From an uncultured Bacilli bacterium (GTDB lineage: Bacteria; Bacillota_I; Bacilli_A; RF39; UBA660), in the NCBI GenBank assembly GCA_934130175.1, contig CAKOXP010000008.1, forward strand, positions 1 through 64,000: a stretch of DNA of 64,000 nt. Direction: 5' to 3'. Position numbers and translations under genes: made by a program. This document shows positions 41,486-49,948 of this stretch, in pieces. Within the stretch, counting starts at the first letter, position 1, and each line of letters begins with the position of its first letter. The notes below the pieces were generated by a model, which was not told the origin of the DNA, ran no database searches, and worked only from the letters and a program-made list of their open reading frames with translations.

Positions 41486-42536
41486 TTAAATCTTTCTCCT
41501 TTCTATCAAATACTTTTTCTTCTCTTAAATCTGTATTATAGAAAACTCTACAGTCATTAATTCCATATTTTAACATTGCAAGTCGTTCTGATCCAAATCC
41601 GAAAGCAAAACCACTCCATTTTTCTGGATCATATCCACTAGATTTTAAAACATTTGGATGAACTACACCTGCTCCTGCTACGGTAATCCAACCTGTATTT
41701 TTACAAATATTGCATCCTGCTCCATGACAGTTAAAACAACTAATATCCGCTTCTACAGATGGTTCAGTAAATTGATAATAACTTGGATGAAGACGTGTTT
41801 CTGTTTCAGGTCCAAATAATTTTTTTACTAAAACATCAATTGTACCTTTCAAGTCTGATAAGGAAATATTTTTATCAACTAATAATCCTTCTATTTGCAT
41901 AAATTGATGTGAATGAGTTGCATCATCATCATCTCTTCTATAAGTTTTTCCAGGACAAATTACACGAATTGGAACTTCTCCTTTTCCTTTTAACATTGTA
42001 CGAACTTGAACTGGTGAGGTTTGACTTCTAAGTAAAACTTCTTCTCCTTCTATATAGAATGTATCTTGAGCATCTCTAGCTGGATGTCCCTTTGGAATAT
42101 TTAACATTTCAAAGTTATATTTATCAAGTTCTATTTCAGGTCCATCCACTACATCATATCCCATAGACATAAAAACTTCTTCGACTTCTTCTACTAGTTT
42201 TTCTAAGATACTAGGAGCACCACTTGCTACTTTAGTAGCAGGAAGTGATATATCAATAGCTTCACTTGCTAATTTTTTATTAAGAATCTCTTCTTCATAA
42301 GCATTCTTTCTATTTTCATAAAATTCTGTAAAAATACCTCTAACTTCATTAACACTTCCTCCAAACTCTTTTTTCTCTTCATTTGGAATTTCCTTTATTA
42401 ATTGATTGAGATTAGTTATAAGTCCTTTTTTACCTAAATACTTTACTTTTAACTCATTAAGTTCATCCATATTAGAAATAGTATCCATATCTTTTTCTAA
42501 TAGTTTTTTAACTTCTTCTACTTGTTCATATTTCAT
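41478..42536 (-). CDS. pheS: Phenylalanyl-tRNA synthetase alpha chain
   Basis: Catalytic alpha subunit. It has an N-terminal coiled-coil arm (residues 1-85), then class II motifs: motif 1 near GYDVVDGPEIELDKYNFEMLNIPKGHP, motif 2 PIRVICPGKTYRRDDDDATHSHQFMQIEG, motif 3 AFGFGSERLAML. A four-Cys insert (CFNCHGAGCNIC) is typical of Bacillota PheS. The 352 aa fit. AAGGAGG precedes the ATG; expression is controlled by the T-box leader directly upstream. Confidence 0.97.
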   Translation of the reverse strand: MKYEQVEEVKKLLEKDMDTISNMDELNELKVKYLGKKGLITNLNQLIKEIPNEEKKEFGGSVNEVRGIFTEFYENRKNAYEEEILNKKLASEAIDISLPATKVASGAPSILEKLVEEVEEVFMSMGYDVVDGPEIELDKYNFEMLNIPKGHPARDAQDTFYIEGEEVLLRSQTSPVQVRTMLKGKGEVPIRVICPGKTYRRDDDDATHSHQFMQIEGLLVDKNISLSDLKGTIDVLVKKLFGPETETRLHPSYYQFTEPSVEADISCFNCHGAGCNICKNTGWITVAGAGVVHPNVLKSSGYDPEKWSGFAFGFGSERLAMLKYGINDCRVFYNTDLREEKVFDRKEKDLND

Positions 42537-42549
42537 ATATATCCTCCTT

Positions 42550-42771
42550 ACAAAAAAAATAACTATAATCTAAGGACGAATTATCGCGGTACCACCTTAG
42601 TTTATAGTTATTTATTACTTACTATACACTTATATTCTTTTAACGCAAGAATTACGCTTACTATTAATAAGGACTCCTAAGACGAATTCGTATAATTATA
42701 TTATCTGTTTCCACCAACCACAGACTCTCTAAAAATAATCATTATATTACTACTTCTTAATCAACATCGAT
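42550..42771 (-). promoter_or_regulatory. T-box riboswitch (phenylalanine) upstream of pheST
   Basis: The T-box core TGGTACCGCG lies at 42585-42594. The terminator stem is 42558-42568 with 42602-42612, followed by eight T. Stem I apical sequence GGTTGGTGGAAAC is present, and a TTC (Phe) triplet followed by a purine at 42684-42686 is the likely specifier. The promoter is an extended -10, TGATATAAT (42778-42786). Uncharged tRNA-Phe should favour read-through into pheS. Confidence 0.92.
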
Positions 42772-42812
42772 AGCTGTATTATATCACAAAAAGTACAAAT
42801 TTACTAGTGTTT

Positions 42813-43358
42813 TTAGACTGTTAGTAATTCTTGTTCTTTTGCTTTTAAAATTTCTTCTATTTTCTTATTATATTGATTTACTAAATCTTGAATATCTTTT
42901 TCTACTTGTTTTTCTAAATCTTCTGGAAGTTCTTGTTTTTTAGCCTCATCTAAACCATCATGTCTTGCATTTCTAATTGATACTTTAGCATCTTCTGCCA
43001 TAGCTTTTACTTGTTTTGTTAATTCTTTTCTTCTTTCCTCAGTTAGTGCTGGAATTACAATTCTAATTGATTCTCCATCATTGTTTGGAGTATAACCTAA
43101 ATTTGATTCAAAGATTGCTTTTTCAATATCTTTTAAACATCCTTTATCAAATGGTTTTATTAATAATTGTGTAGCCTCAGGTACAGAAATTGTCGCTAAC
43201 TGTTTAAGTGGAGTCATAGATCCATAATAAGATACAACAATACCATCTAAACTTGAAGGATTAGCTCTTCCTGCTCTTACTGTTCTAAGTCTTTGTTCAT
43301 ATGATTCTATTGTTTTATTCATCTTTTCTTTTGCTAAAGAAATAATTGTTTCATTCAT
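42813..43358 (-). CDS. frr: Ribosome recycling factor
   Basis: Releases post-termination ribosomes together with EF-G. The 181-aa three-helix bundle with the tRNA-mimic tip is recognisable: SYEQRLRTVRAGRANPSSLDGIVVSYYG, TPLKQLATISVPEATQLLIKPFD, IRIVIPALTEERRKELTKQVK and AKVSIRNARHD. The ATG at 43358 is six bases after AAGGAGAG; an ATG at 43364 is too close to that site. pyrH, normally directly upstream, is absent here. Confidence 0.96.
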   Translation of the reverse strand: MNETIISLAKEKMNKTIESYEQRLRTVRAGRANPSSLDGIVVSYYGSMTPLKQLATISVPEATQLLIKPFDKGCLKDIEKAIFESNLGYTPNNDGESIRIVIPALTEERRKELTKQVKAMAEDAKVSIRNARHDGLDEAKKQELPEDLEKQVEKDIQDLVNQYNKKIEEILKAKEQELLTV

Positions 43359-43404
43359 TTTCATCTCTCCTTAAGTATTATTATAATATATTAAAATTAT
43401 AAAA

Positions 43405-43433
43405 TAAAGAAAAAGTAGAAATAATTTCTACTT
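43405..43433 (-). terminator. Terminator after the membrane protein gene at 43428
   Basis: Stem AGTAGAAA (43414-43421) with TTTCTACT (43425-43432), then a T tail on the minus strand. Confidence 0.75.
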
Positions 43434-44477
43434 AACTAATTCTATACTTTCTAAATAATAATTATTATTATCTTTGTCAAAATCAAAAGTATATTTATAT
43501 TGATTTAATTTAGCATAATCTTTTTCAATATCAAATGTTTCATATGTATAATCAGTCAATTGGTCAACACCCTTAGCATTAGTAATATCATAAGCCTTGT
43601 ATATATTTCCCTCTGCTGTTATCTCAATAGCAACATTAATATATAATTTATTATTATCTTTCTCAACTTTAACTATTTTTCTTTTCATTGACATAGCTGA
43701 AGTTCCACCACAACCAGTTTTTTCTTTATATTGATAATATCCATTTGCATATTCATAATATTTGCAAGTTCCATAATCAATAGTTTCTTCGTGTGCTTTA
43801 AATTTATCTTTTCCAAATAGTTCTGTTAAACTTTCATCTAACTGTTCTTTAGAAAAATAAAAGGGTGATCTTATATTAGCAACGCCTAATACTTGAATAT
43901 AGTCAGCACTAAAGTTTGCAGGTGTTGTCTTATCTTTTGCATATAGAATTTCATAATTTGCAGCATCTTGAGATGAACTAACTGAATTATCATATCTTTC
44001 GATTAATTTCTTTGCAAAAATACTTGTAGGTTCTATTTCTTCTATTTCATTATTTTTATCATTTTTTATTTCTTTATTAGACTTCTTATTTGCCTCACTC
44101 TTATTAACTTCAGTACTATCAGTTTTATTAAAAATTTCAAAATAATAATAGCTACCACCAGCACCCAAAGCAAGACAAATGATAATTATTAAAAATGTAG
44201 TGAATGGATTTCTTTTCTTATATTTCTTGTTTTTTTTCTTCTTTTTTGATTCTAGGAATTCTTCTTCGTCATCATTTTCTTCTTCTTTTTTTGTTAAATC
44301 AGGTTTATCAGCTTCTAGAACACTTGGCATATCCTTTGGCGGATCAATTTTAACCTCTGGGAAAGAAACTGTTTCTTCTAAAGATTCGACCTGATCATTA
44401 TTTTCTGGATTAAATATTGCTGACTTCTGGCCTACCTCAGCAACAAATGTGTTACTCATTTCATCATCTTTGTTCAT
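43428..44477 (-). CDS. Membrane-anchored protein of unknown function with acidic cytoplasmic N-terminus
   Basis: Not recognised. The 349-aa protein has an acidic, Glu/Pro-rich cytoplasmic part (residues 1-70), a Lys-rich patch (about 70-85: KKKKKNKKYKKR), one membrane helix (about 90-108) and a Lys/Asn-rich linker. An extracellular domain of about 200 residues carries two or three cysteines (GTCKYYEYANGYYQYKEKTGCGG). The ATG at 44477 follows AAGGAG at nine bases; the longer TTG-initiated frame overlaps it. It sits between the lipoprotein gene and frr, in the place usually taken by pyrH. Confidence 0.6.
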   Translation of the reverse strand: MNKDDEMSNTFVAEVGQKSAIFNPENNDQVESLEETVSFPEVKIDPPKDMPSVLEADKPDLTKKEEENDDEEEFLESKKKKKNKKYKKRNPFTTFLIIIICLALGAGGSYYYFEIFNKTDSTEVNKSEANKKSNKEIKNDKNNEIEEIEPTSIFAKKLIERYDNSVSSSQDAANYEILYAKDKTTPANFSADYIQVLGVANIRSPFYFSKEQLDESLTELFGKDKFKAHEETIDYGTCKYYEYANGYYQYKEKTGCGGTSAMSMKRKIVKVEKDNNKLYINVAIEITAEGNIYKAYDITNAKGVDQLTDYTYETFDIEKDYAKLNQYKYTFDFDKDNNNYYLESIELVK

Positions 44478-44553
44478 ATATAACAACTCCTTATCTTCTT
44501 AATATAACTACATTATATAATTAAAGAAGAAAAATAGCAAGAAAAAAAGAATT

Positions 44554-45096
44554 CTACTCACCTTTAGAATCCTCTTTATAACTCAATATTTCAGAATACT
44601 TTTCTCTAATACTCTTTAATCTTTTCTTAGTAAGATATTCACTAGATAATTCCTCTTCTTTTGAAAAACAATTACTATAGTTTATTATCTTACCATCTTT
44701 AACAGCAACTAAAAGGGGAATTTCAAAATCAAAATTAGAAATATCTTCTTTTAGTTCCATTTTTAGTCTTTTATATTTACCTTTTTCTTTATTCTTTAAA
44801 GTATCAAGGTTATAATAATTAATTTCTTTAATAGATAATTTTTTAGCTTCACTATTTATTAGTCCTACAGCTTCTACACTTCCTTCATCATCAGAATTAG
44901 CAAGTAAAATAAGTCCTGTTCCACTTTCTAAAATAGTAACTATATCTTTATAACTAGAATAAACAAATGGATTATTTTTACTAACATTATATTCTTTAGC
45001 AAACTTTTCACTATCTGTTAATTCTTCTACTTTTTTAACAGAACAACCTGTTGTAAATATAATAAGTATTAGAAAAACTACTACTAATTTTTTCAT
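44554..45096 (-). CDS. Lipoprotein of unknown function, possibly thioredoxin-like
   Basis: A 180-aa protein with a clear lipoprotein signal (MKKLVVVFLILIIFTTGCSVKK; lipobox TTGC, Cys18). The segment GTGLILLANSDDEGSVEAVGLINSEAKKLS followed by INYYNLDTLKN and IPLLVAVKDGKIINY resembles the beta-alpha-beta order of thioredoxin-like proteins, but no CxxC motif is present. It is therefore unlikely to be a redox enzyme. It starts three bases after tsf, in the same operon. Confidence 0.65.
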   Translation of the reverse strand: MKKLVVVFLILIIFTTGCSVKKVEELTDSEKFAKEYNVSKNNPFVYSSYKDIVTILESGTGLILLANSDDEGSVEAVGLINSEAKKLSIKEINYYNLDTLKNKEKGKYKRLKMELKEDISNFDFEIPLLVAVKDGKIINYSNCFSKEEELSSEYLTKKRLKSIREKYSEILSYKEDSKGE

Positions 45097-45099
45097 TAA

Positions 45100-45972
45100 C
45101 TATCCTTTAATTTGGTTCATTACTTCTTCTGCAAAGTTTTCTTCTTTCTTTTCGATTCCTTCTCCTACTTCAAATCTAGTCATTGAAACAATCTTACCAC
45201 CGTTATTTTTAACATAATCAAGAACTGTCATACCACTATCTTTAACAAATGGTTGTTCTTCTAAACAAATTTCTTTATAGAATTTATTTAATCTACCAGT
45301 AACCATTTTTTCAGCTATTTCAGCTGGTTTTCCTTCTTGCATAACTTGTTCTTTGATAACATGAGCTTCATGTTCAACCATTTCAGCTGGAACTTCTTCT
45401 CTTGTTATAGCAGTTGGATTCATAGCAGCAGCATGCATTGCTACATCTTTAGCAACTTCTTCAGTAGTGTTTTCTAAAACAACTAAACTACCAATTCTAC
45501 CACCCATATGTTTATATGCTCCAAATACTTCATTATCGTTTTTAACTACTTTTTTAAAACGTCTAATGCTTATTTTTTCTCCGATTGTTGAAATAATGTT
45601 AATTAATTTATCATTAACAGTTGTTCCTTCATCATTATAGTTTAATAATGCATCAACATCATTGAAATCACTTTTTAAAATAAGATCGGCTACATAATCA
45701 ACGAATTTAGTAAATTCTTCATTTTTTGCAACGAAATCAGTTTCAGAGTTAACTTCTAAGATAACAGCTTCATTTCCTGAAGTTATAATTTGGCATACAC
45801 CTTCAGCAGCTACTCTTCCTTCTTTTTTAGCAGCTTTAGAGATACCCTTTTCACGTAACCAGTCGATTGCTTTATCCATATCTCCTTCGCATGCTTCTAA
45901 AGCTTTTTTACAATCAAGCATACCAGCTTGAGTTTTTTCTCTTAATTCTTTTACATCACTTGCTTTATACAT
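45100..45972 (-). CDS. tsf: Elongation factor Ts
   Basis: Guanine-nucleotide exchange factor for EF-Tu. The N-terminal UBA-like domain VKELREKTQAGMLDCKKALEACEGDMDKAIDWLREKG and the core motifs EVNSETDFVAKNEEF and HAAAMNPTAI are all present. At 290 aa it has the normal size. It follows rpsB by 46 bp. Confidence 0.97.
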   Translation of the reverse strand: MYKASDVKELREKTQAGMLDCKKALEACEGDMDKAIDWLREKGISKAAKKEGRVAAEGVCQIITSGNEAVILEVNSETDFVAKNEEFTKFVDYVADLILKSDFNDVDALLNYNDEGTTVNDKLINIISTIGEKISIRRFKKVVKNDNEVFGAYKHMGGRIGSLVVLENTTEEVAKDVAMHAAAMNPTAITREEVPAEMVEHEAHVIKEQVMQEGKPAEIAEKMVTGRLNKFYKEICLEEQPFVKDSGMTVLDYVKNNGGKIVSMTRFEVGEGIEKKEENFAEEVMNQIKG

Positions 45973-45998
45973 TTTAAATCCTCCTTATATTTAGAAAA

Positions 45999-46021
45999 AG
46001 GACAATTATTAATTATCCTTA
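45999..46021 (-). terminator. Weak terminator or attenuator between rpsB and tsf
   Basis: An imperfect stem (AGGA...TCCT with inner AATT pairing) and five T on the minus strand, directly after the rpsB stop. It may lower tsf transcription relative to rpsB. Confidence 0.45.
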
Positions 46022-46990
46022 TTTATTTAATGCTTCTACTAATTCACTTTTCTTCATAGTAGAATAACCTTTAATTCCAGCTTCTTTTGCTTTTGCTTTT
46101 AAGTCAGCTAAAGTAAGACTAGATAAGTCAGTAGTTTCTTCTTTTGAAATTTCTTTAACTTCTTCTACTTCCTTCTTTTCTTCTTTAACAACTTTTTTTT
46201 CTTCTTTTACTTCTTTTTTGAATTCTTTCTTATCTTCTTTGAAAGATTTTTTTGAATTCTTTTTGAAATCTTTTGTTTTTTCATCTTCTGTTACGTAATC
46301 AATTACTTCATTACCATTAACTTCAGCGATAGCGTTAGTAAGTGCTCCTATGATTAATTTAACAGCACGAACTGCATCATCGTTTCCTGGAATAACGTAA
46401 TCAACAACATCTGGATCACAGTTAGTATCTACTATACCAAATACAGGGATTCCTAGAATATGAGCTTCTTTAATTGCGATTTCTTCTTTACGAGGATCAA
46501 CAATAACCATTGCTTGTGGAGCTTTTTTCATCTCACGGATTCCTCTTAAGTTTTTATTTAATTTTTCATATTCTTTTTTGATATTAACTACTTCTTTTTT
46601 AGGTAATAAATCAAAAGTACCATCAGCTTCCATTTTTTCAATTTCATCTAATCTTTTAATTCTACTTCTTATTGTCTTGAAGTTAGTTAAAGTTCCACCT
46701 AACCATCTTTCATTCATGAAATACATGTTAGTTCTAACAGCAGCTTCTTCTACTGCTTCTTGAGCTTGTTTCTTAGTTCCAACAAATAAAACCTTTCCAC
46801 CATCAGTAGCGATTTGTTTTAAAGCTTCATATGCTTCTTCTAATTTTTTAACTGTTTTAGCTAAATCGATAATATAAATATCATCACGTGTTGTATAGAT
46901 GTATTCCTTCATTTTTGGATTCCATCTTCTTTTTTGGTGTCCGAAATGTACACCAGCTTCTAATAAATAATTCATTGATATTACTGTCAT
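46019..46990 (-). CDS. rpsB: 30S ribosomal protein S2 with C-terminal Rho_N-like tail
   Basis: Residues 1-230 are canonical S2 (LLEAGVHFGHQKRRWNPKMKEYI, RWLGGTLTNFKTI, DPRKEEIAIKEAHILGIPV, IPGNDDAVRAVKLI). A long Lys/Glu linker follows (about 237-280). The last 40 residues, LSSLTLADLKAKAKEAGIKG and YSTMKKSELVEAL, match the Rho_N/SAP-like fold. L20 in this window ends the same way. AAGGAG precedes the ATG. Normal S2 is about 240-260 aa; this one is 323. Confidence 0.96.
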   Translation of the reverse strand: MTVISMNYLLEAGVHFGHQKRRWNPKMKEYIYTTRDDIYIIDLAKTVKKLEEAYEALKQIATDGGKVLFVGTKKQAQEAVEEAAVRTNMYFMNERWLGGTLTNFKTIRSRIKRLDEIEKMEADGTFDLLPKKEVVNIKKEYEKLNKNLRGIREMKKAPQAMVIVDPRKEEIAIKEAHILGIPVFGIVDTNCDPDVVDYVIPGNDDAVRAVKLIIGALTNAIAEVNGNEVIDYVTEDEKTKDFKKNSKKSFKEDKKEFKKEVKEEKKVVKEEKKEVEEVKEISKEETTDLSSLTLADLKAKAKEAGIKGYSTMKKSELVEALNK

Positions 46991-47082
46991 TTTTTAATTT
47001 CTCCTTTTCGTTTCATCTTCTATTAGTTTCTAATACCTACAACCCTTAAGGCACGAAGTAGATAAATTCGCTAATATGTTTA

Positions 47083-47679
47083 TTATTTTAAAGCTTCTAA
47101 TAATTCAGCTTTTTTCATTGTTGAAGCACCTTTAATATTTTGTTTTTTTGCTTCTTCTTTAAGTTCTGCAACTGTCATTTTTGAATAATCTGTTGCTTCT
47201 TTTTTAGTTTCTTTCTTTTCTTCTTTTTTTGCTTCTACTTTCTTAGTATCAGCTTTCTTAACTGTTTTTGTTCCTTCAATAGTAACTTCTTTTAAAATTT
47301 CAGTTTTGTTTGCTTTTGCTTTTCCAGCTTTTCCATCACGAGCAACTTTTACTAATTCAGTAAATGCTTCTGGATTGCTGATAGCGATTTCTGATAACAT
47401 TTTACGGTTTACTTCAACACCAGCTTTAGTTAATCCTTCAATAAATCTTGAATAACTAATGTCATTTTGACGACATGCAGCATTGATTCTTGTAATCCAT
47501 AACTTTCTGAAATCTCTCTTCTTTTGTTTTCTGTCTCTAAATGCATATTGACCTGAATGCATTAATTGTTCTTTAGCAGTTTTATATAATCTATGTTTAC
47601 TACCAAAGTAACCTTTAGCTTGTTTTAATACTTTTTTATGACGAGCTTTTGTAACAGCTCCATTCTTTACTCTTGCCAT
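47083..47679 (-). CDS. rplT: 50S ribosomal protein L20 with C-terminal Rho_N-like tail
   Basis: Residues 1-118 are canonical L20 (ARVKNGAVTKARHKKVLKQAKGY, FRKLWITRINAACRQNDISYSRFI). An extra 80 residues follow: a Lys/Glu/Thr-rich linker and a final block DYSKMTVAELKEEAKKQN and IKGASTMKKAELLEALK that matches Rho_N. In Bacillota, L20 represses its own operon by binding the infC leader; such a leader is seen at 48441-48583. AGGAGG precedes the ATG. Confidence 0.96.
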   Translation of the reverse strand: MARVKNGAVTKARHKKVLKQAKGYFGSKHRLYKTAKEQLMHSGQYAFRDRKQKKRDFRKLWITRINAACRQNDISYSRFIEGLTKAGVEVNRKMLSEIAISNPEAFTELVKVARDGKAGKAKANKTEILKEVTIEGTKTVKKADTKKVEAKKEEKKETKKEATDYSKMTVAELKEEAKKQNIKGASTMKKAELLEALK

Positions 47680-47705
47680 TTTATTTCCTCCTTAATACTT
47701 CTAAA

Positions 47706-47894
47706 TTAAATAATATTTTTTAATCTGTTGTAATCTGCTTTAGATAAAGTAGATCCCTTTCTACAACTTCTATTGAAGTTTGTTGATTTAGAACCAGTAT
47801 TATGTCTACTTCCTGGTTTTCCAATTTTAACAACTTTGTTTTTATTTGTTCTAAAAACTTTTGCACTACCTTTATGTGTTTTAATTTTTGGCAT
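47706..47894 (-). CDS. rpmI: 50S ribosomal protein L35
   Basis: A 62-aa basic protein with PKIKTHKGSAKVFRTNKNKV and the RHNTGSKSTNFNRSCRKGSTLSKAD region typical of L35. AGGAGG precedes the ATG. It lies between infC and rplT in the universal infC-rpmI-rplT order. Confidence 0.96.
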   Translation of the reverse strand: MPKIKTHKGSAKVFRTNKNKVVKIGKPGSRHNTGSKSTNFNRSCRKGSTLSKADYNRLKNII

Positions 47895-47909
47895 AATTAT
47901 TTCCTCCTA

Positions 47910-48440
47910 CTATTTTTCTTTCTTTGGTAATAACATCATTGTCATAGTTCTACCGTCAAGCTTAGGCATTTCACCTACTTCAGCATAGTCCTCTACTTTT
48001 GAAGCAAAGCGTAATAAAACCTCTTTTCCTAATTCGGTATGAGCCATTTGTCTACCCTTAAATCTAATTGTTAATTTAACTTTGTCACCCTTTTGTAAAT
48101 ACTTAGTAGCATTTCTAAGTTTAGTTTCAAAGTCTCCAATATCAATTACAGGTGATAGGCGAAATTCCTTTAACTCAGACATATTAGCCTTTTGTTTTTT
48201 TAATGCTTCCTTAGCTTTCTTTTGTTTTTCATAACGGAACTTATTATAATCCATTACTTTACAAACAGGCGGATTAGCATTAGGACTAATAAGAACTAAA
48301 TCCAAAGAAGCATAATTTGCTAAAGTCTTAGCATCTTCAATAGACTTTACTCCTACTTGTTCACCATTTGGCCCAATTACTAAAACTTCTCGAGCTTTAA
48401 TCTGATCATTGATCAGCATGTTATCTTTATTGTTTGCGAT
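47910..48440 (-). CDS. infC: Translation initiation factor IF-3, ATC start codon
   Basis: IF-3 prevents subunit joining and checks start codons. The protein has NMLINDQIKAREVLVIG (N-domain), a linker helix NKFRYEKQKKAKEALKKQK, and a C-domain with KLTIRFKGRQMAHTELG and KLDGRTMTMMLLPKK. The ribosome site GGAGGTG lies six bases before an ATC at 48440; translation from there gives the usual start ANNKDNMLIND. The upstream ATG at 48455 overlaps the ribosome site itself, so ATC is the better start. Rare AUU/AUC starts at infC are a known device for IF-3 to repress its own synthesis. Length from ATC is 176 aa. Confidence 0.93.
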   Translation of the reverse strand: MANNKDNMLINDQIKAREVLVIGPNGEQVGVKSIEDAKTLANYASLDLVLISPNANPPVCKVMDYNKFRYEKQKKAKEALKKQKANMSELKEFRLSPVIDIGDFETKLRNATKYLQKGDKVKLTIRFKGRQMAHTELGKEVLLRFASKVEDYAEVGEMPKLDGRTMTMMLLPKKEK

Positions 48441-48583
48441 AACTAACACCTCCATAAAATAAGAAAAGTGGATATAAATTTATACCCACTTAAAAACCTA
48501 TAATTTTAATTATATTAATTGGCTTTTTACCTAGTACTATTCGCTACTCAGGTGGATATAAATCGCTTTCCTTTTTCTTGACT
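48441..48583 (-). promoter_or_regulatory. L20-type leader RNA of infC-rpmI-rplT
   Basis: The leader carries two copies of the 12-nt strand ATTTATATCCAC (minus-strand sense; 48552-48563 and 48469-48480). Each can pair with GTGGGTATAA at 48481-48490. Pairing with the 3' copy makes the terminator hairpin, while pairing with the 5' copy would prevent it. This agrees with L20-mediated control in Bacillota. Confidence 0.75.
48465..48490 (-). terminator. Conditional terminator in the infC leader
   Basis: Stem of about 10 bp (AGTGGGTATA with TATATCCACT, one G-U pair) and a short T-rich tail just before the infC ribosome site. Confidence 0.65.
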
Positions 48584-48589
48584 GATATA

Positions 48590-48618
48590 ATTATATGCTT
48601 AAAGCTATTAAAAGTCAA
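48590..48618 (-). promoter_or_regulatory. Promoter of infC-rpmI-rplT
   Basis: -35 TTGACT (48613-48618), 17-bp spacer, -10 TATAAT (48590-48595). Confidence 0.85.
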
Positions 48619-48633
48619 CACTTTTTTCATATT

Positions 48634-49854
48634 TTAGAGATTAAAATTTCCCTTTTTAAAAATTAATTTCTTGCCTTGATTCGTTTCAGCTTCTATTTGT
48701 AAGTCACTTGTTCCTATCATGAAGTCAACATGAGTAGCACATATATTTAAGCCTTTTTTAATTAATTCTTCTTCACTTAAGTTTTTGCTATTATATATAC
48801 TTTTAACAAAACCTCTTCCAAGGGCTAGATGACATGAAGCATTTTCATCAAATAACGTTTGGTTAAAGACTAAACCAGTATTAGATATAGGTGAGGCGTA
48901 TGCAACTAGTGCTACTTCTCCTAAATAATCTGCTTTCTCTTCAGAAGTGATTATTTTTTCTAAAGTCTTTTGTCCTTCTTTTGCATAGCAAGAAACAGCC
49001 TTACCATCTTTAAACTCTATATAAAAATCATTAATACAAACATCGTTATAATATAAAGGTTTACTGGCATAAACAATCCCATTTGTTTTTCTATAGTCAG
49101 GCGAAGTAAATATTTCATAGCTTGGCATATTTACGATTAAAGATCTTCCTAAATCATTTTGTTTATCTAAATTCATCCAAATATTTTTATCTGGTAACTC
49201 AATATATAAATCTGTACCAAGTGAATTTGTATAATGCATCTTTCTAATGTTAAGATTATTTAATTTTTCTTTATACTTGTTATTGGTTTCTATATATTCA
49301 TCCCAAGCAGCAATAGGATCATCTCTATCAACCATACACATTTTCATAATCATATAAAATAATTTTTGATATGCTTCATCATCATCCTTGAAGACTGTCT
49401 TAGCCCATCTTTCATTAGGAAGTGCAACTATTGTCCAAGGGAAAGTATATTTACTGACATTTTTTCTATAATATGGTGTGGTTTTTCCTCTTTCACTTAC
49501 CCATTTTGCTATTTTATCTTCACCAATATCATTCATTAAACCTGGAACTGTAGAAGTTAAGAATAACAAAGAACCTCCTTTTAAGGCATAAGTATTCAAA
49601 TTTGTTCTATCGATAAGCGGATTCAATTTTATATCTTCAACTGAAGTATTCTTTAAATAATCATGAATTTCATCTAAATCATTAACATTTATACAAACAT
49701 CAAATATTCCCATCTCATTTGCTTTTTCTTTAACTTTTAATGCAAAAGGAATATGTTCTTTAAAATCACAATTTATCATTAAAGATTTACTATCATCAAA
49801 GTTAAGACATTTTTTTAAAATTAATTCAATATATTTTTCTTCTAATTCTCTCAT
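48634..49854 (-). CDS. Aminopeptidase, M29 family (AmpS/PepS type)
   Basis: A 406-aa cytoplasmic metallo-aminopeptidase. The M29 pattern is seen in PGLMNDIGEDKIAKWVSERGKTTPYY, WTIVALPNERWA, NMPSYEIFTSPDYRKTNGIVYAS (the metal-binding Glu region) and the C-terminal CHLALGRGF ... CATHVDFMIGTSDLQIEA. The His/Asp ligands are retained. It probably trims peptides for amino-acid recycling. AGGTGAAAAA precedes the ATG. Monocistronic. Confidence 0.9.
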   Translation of the reverse strand: MRELEEKYIELILKKCLNFDDSKSLMINCDFKEHIPFALKVKEKANEMGIFDVCINVNDLDEIHDYLKNTSVEDIKLNPLIDRTNLNTYALKGGSLLFLTSTVPGLMNDIGEDKIAKWVSERGKTTPYYRKNVSKYTFPWTIVALPNERWAKTVFKDDDEAYQKLFYMIMKMCMVDRDDPIAAWDEYIETNNKYKEKLNNLNIRKMHYTNSLGTDLYIELPDKNIWMNLDKQNDLGRSLIVNMPSYEIFTSPDYRKTNGIVYASKPLYYNDVCINDFYIEFKDGKAVSCYAKEGQKTLEKIITSEEKADYLGEVALVAYASPISNTGLVFNQTLFDENASCHLALGRGFVKSIYNSKNLSEEELIKKGLNICATHVDFMIGTSDLQIEAETNQGKKLIFKKGNFNL

Positions 49855-49908
49855 TTTTTCACCTCAATAATTACCATATATAATACCAAATTTAATTCTA
49901 ATGAGCAA

Positions 49909-49936
49909 GAAAAAAATCCACATAAAATGGATTTTT
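49909..49936 (-). terminator. Terminator of the PgeF-like gene
   Basis: Stem AATCCA (49915-49920) with TGGATT (49928-49933), then T on the minus strand. Confidence 0.75.
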
Positions 49937-49948
49937 GTTATAATTATT

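Noticed and set aside
46991..47082. A dedicated S2-binding leader in the 92-bp gap before rpsB.
   Set aside because: Only a weak CTAC/GTAG stem is visible; not enough to call an element.
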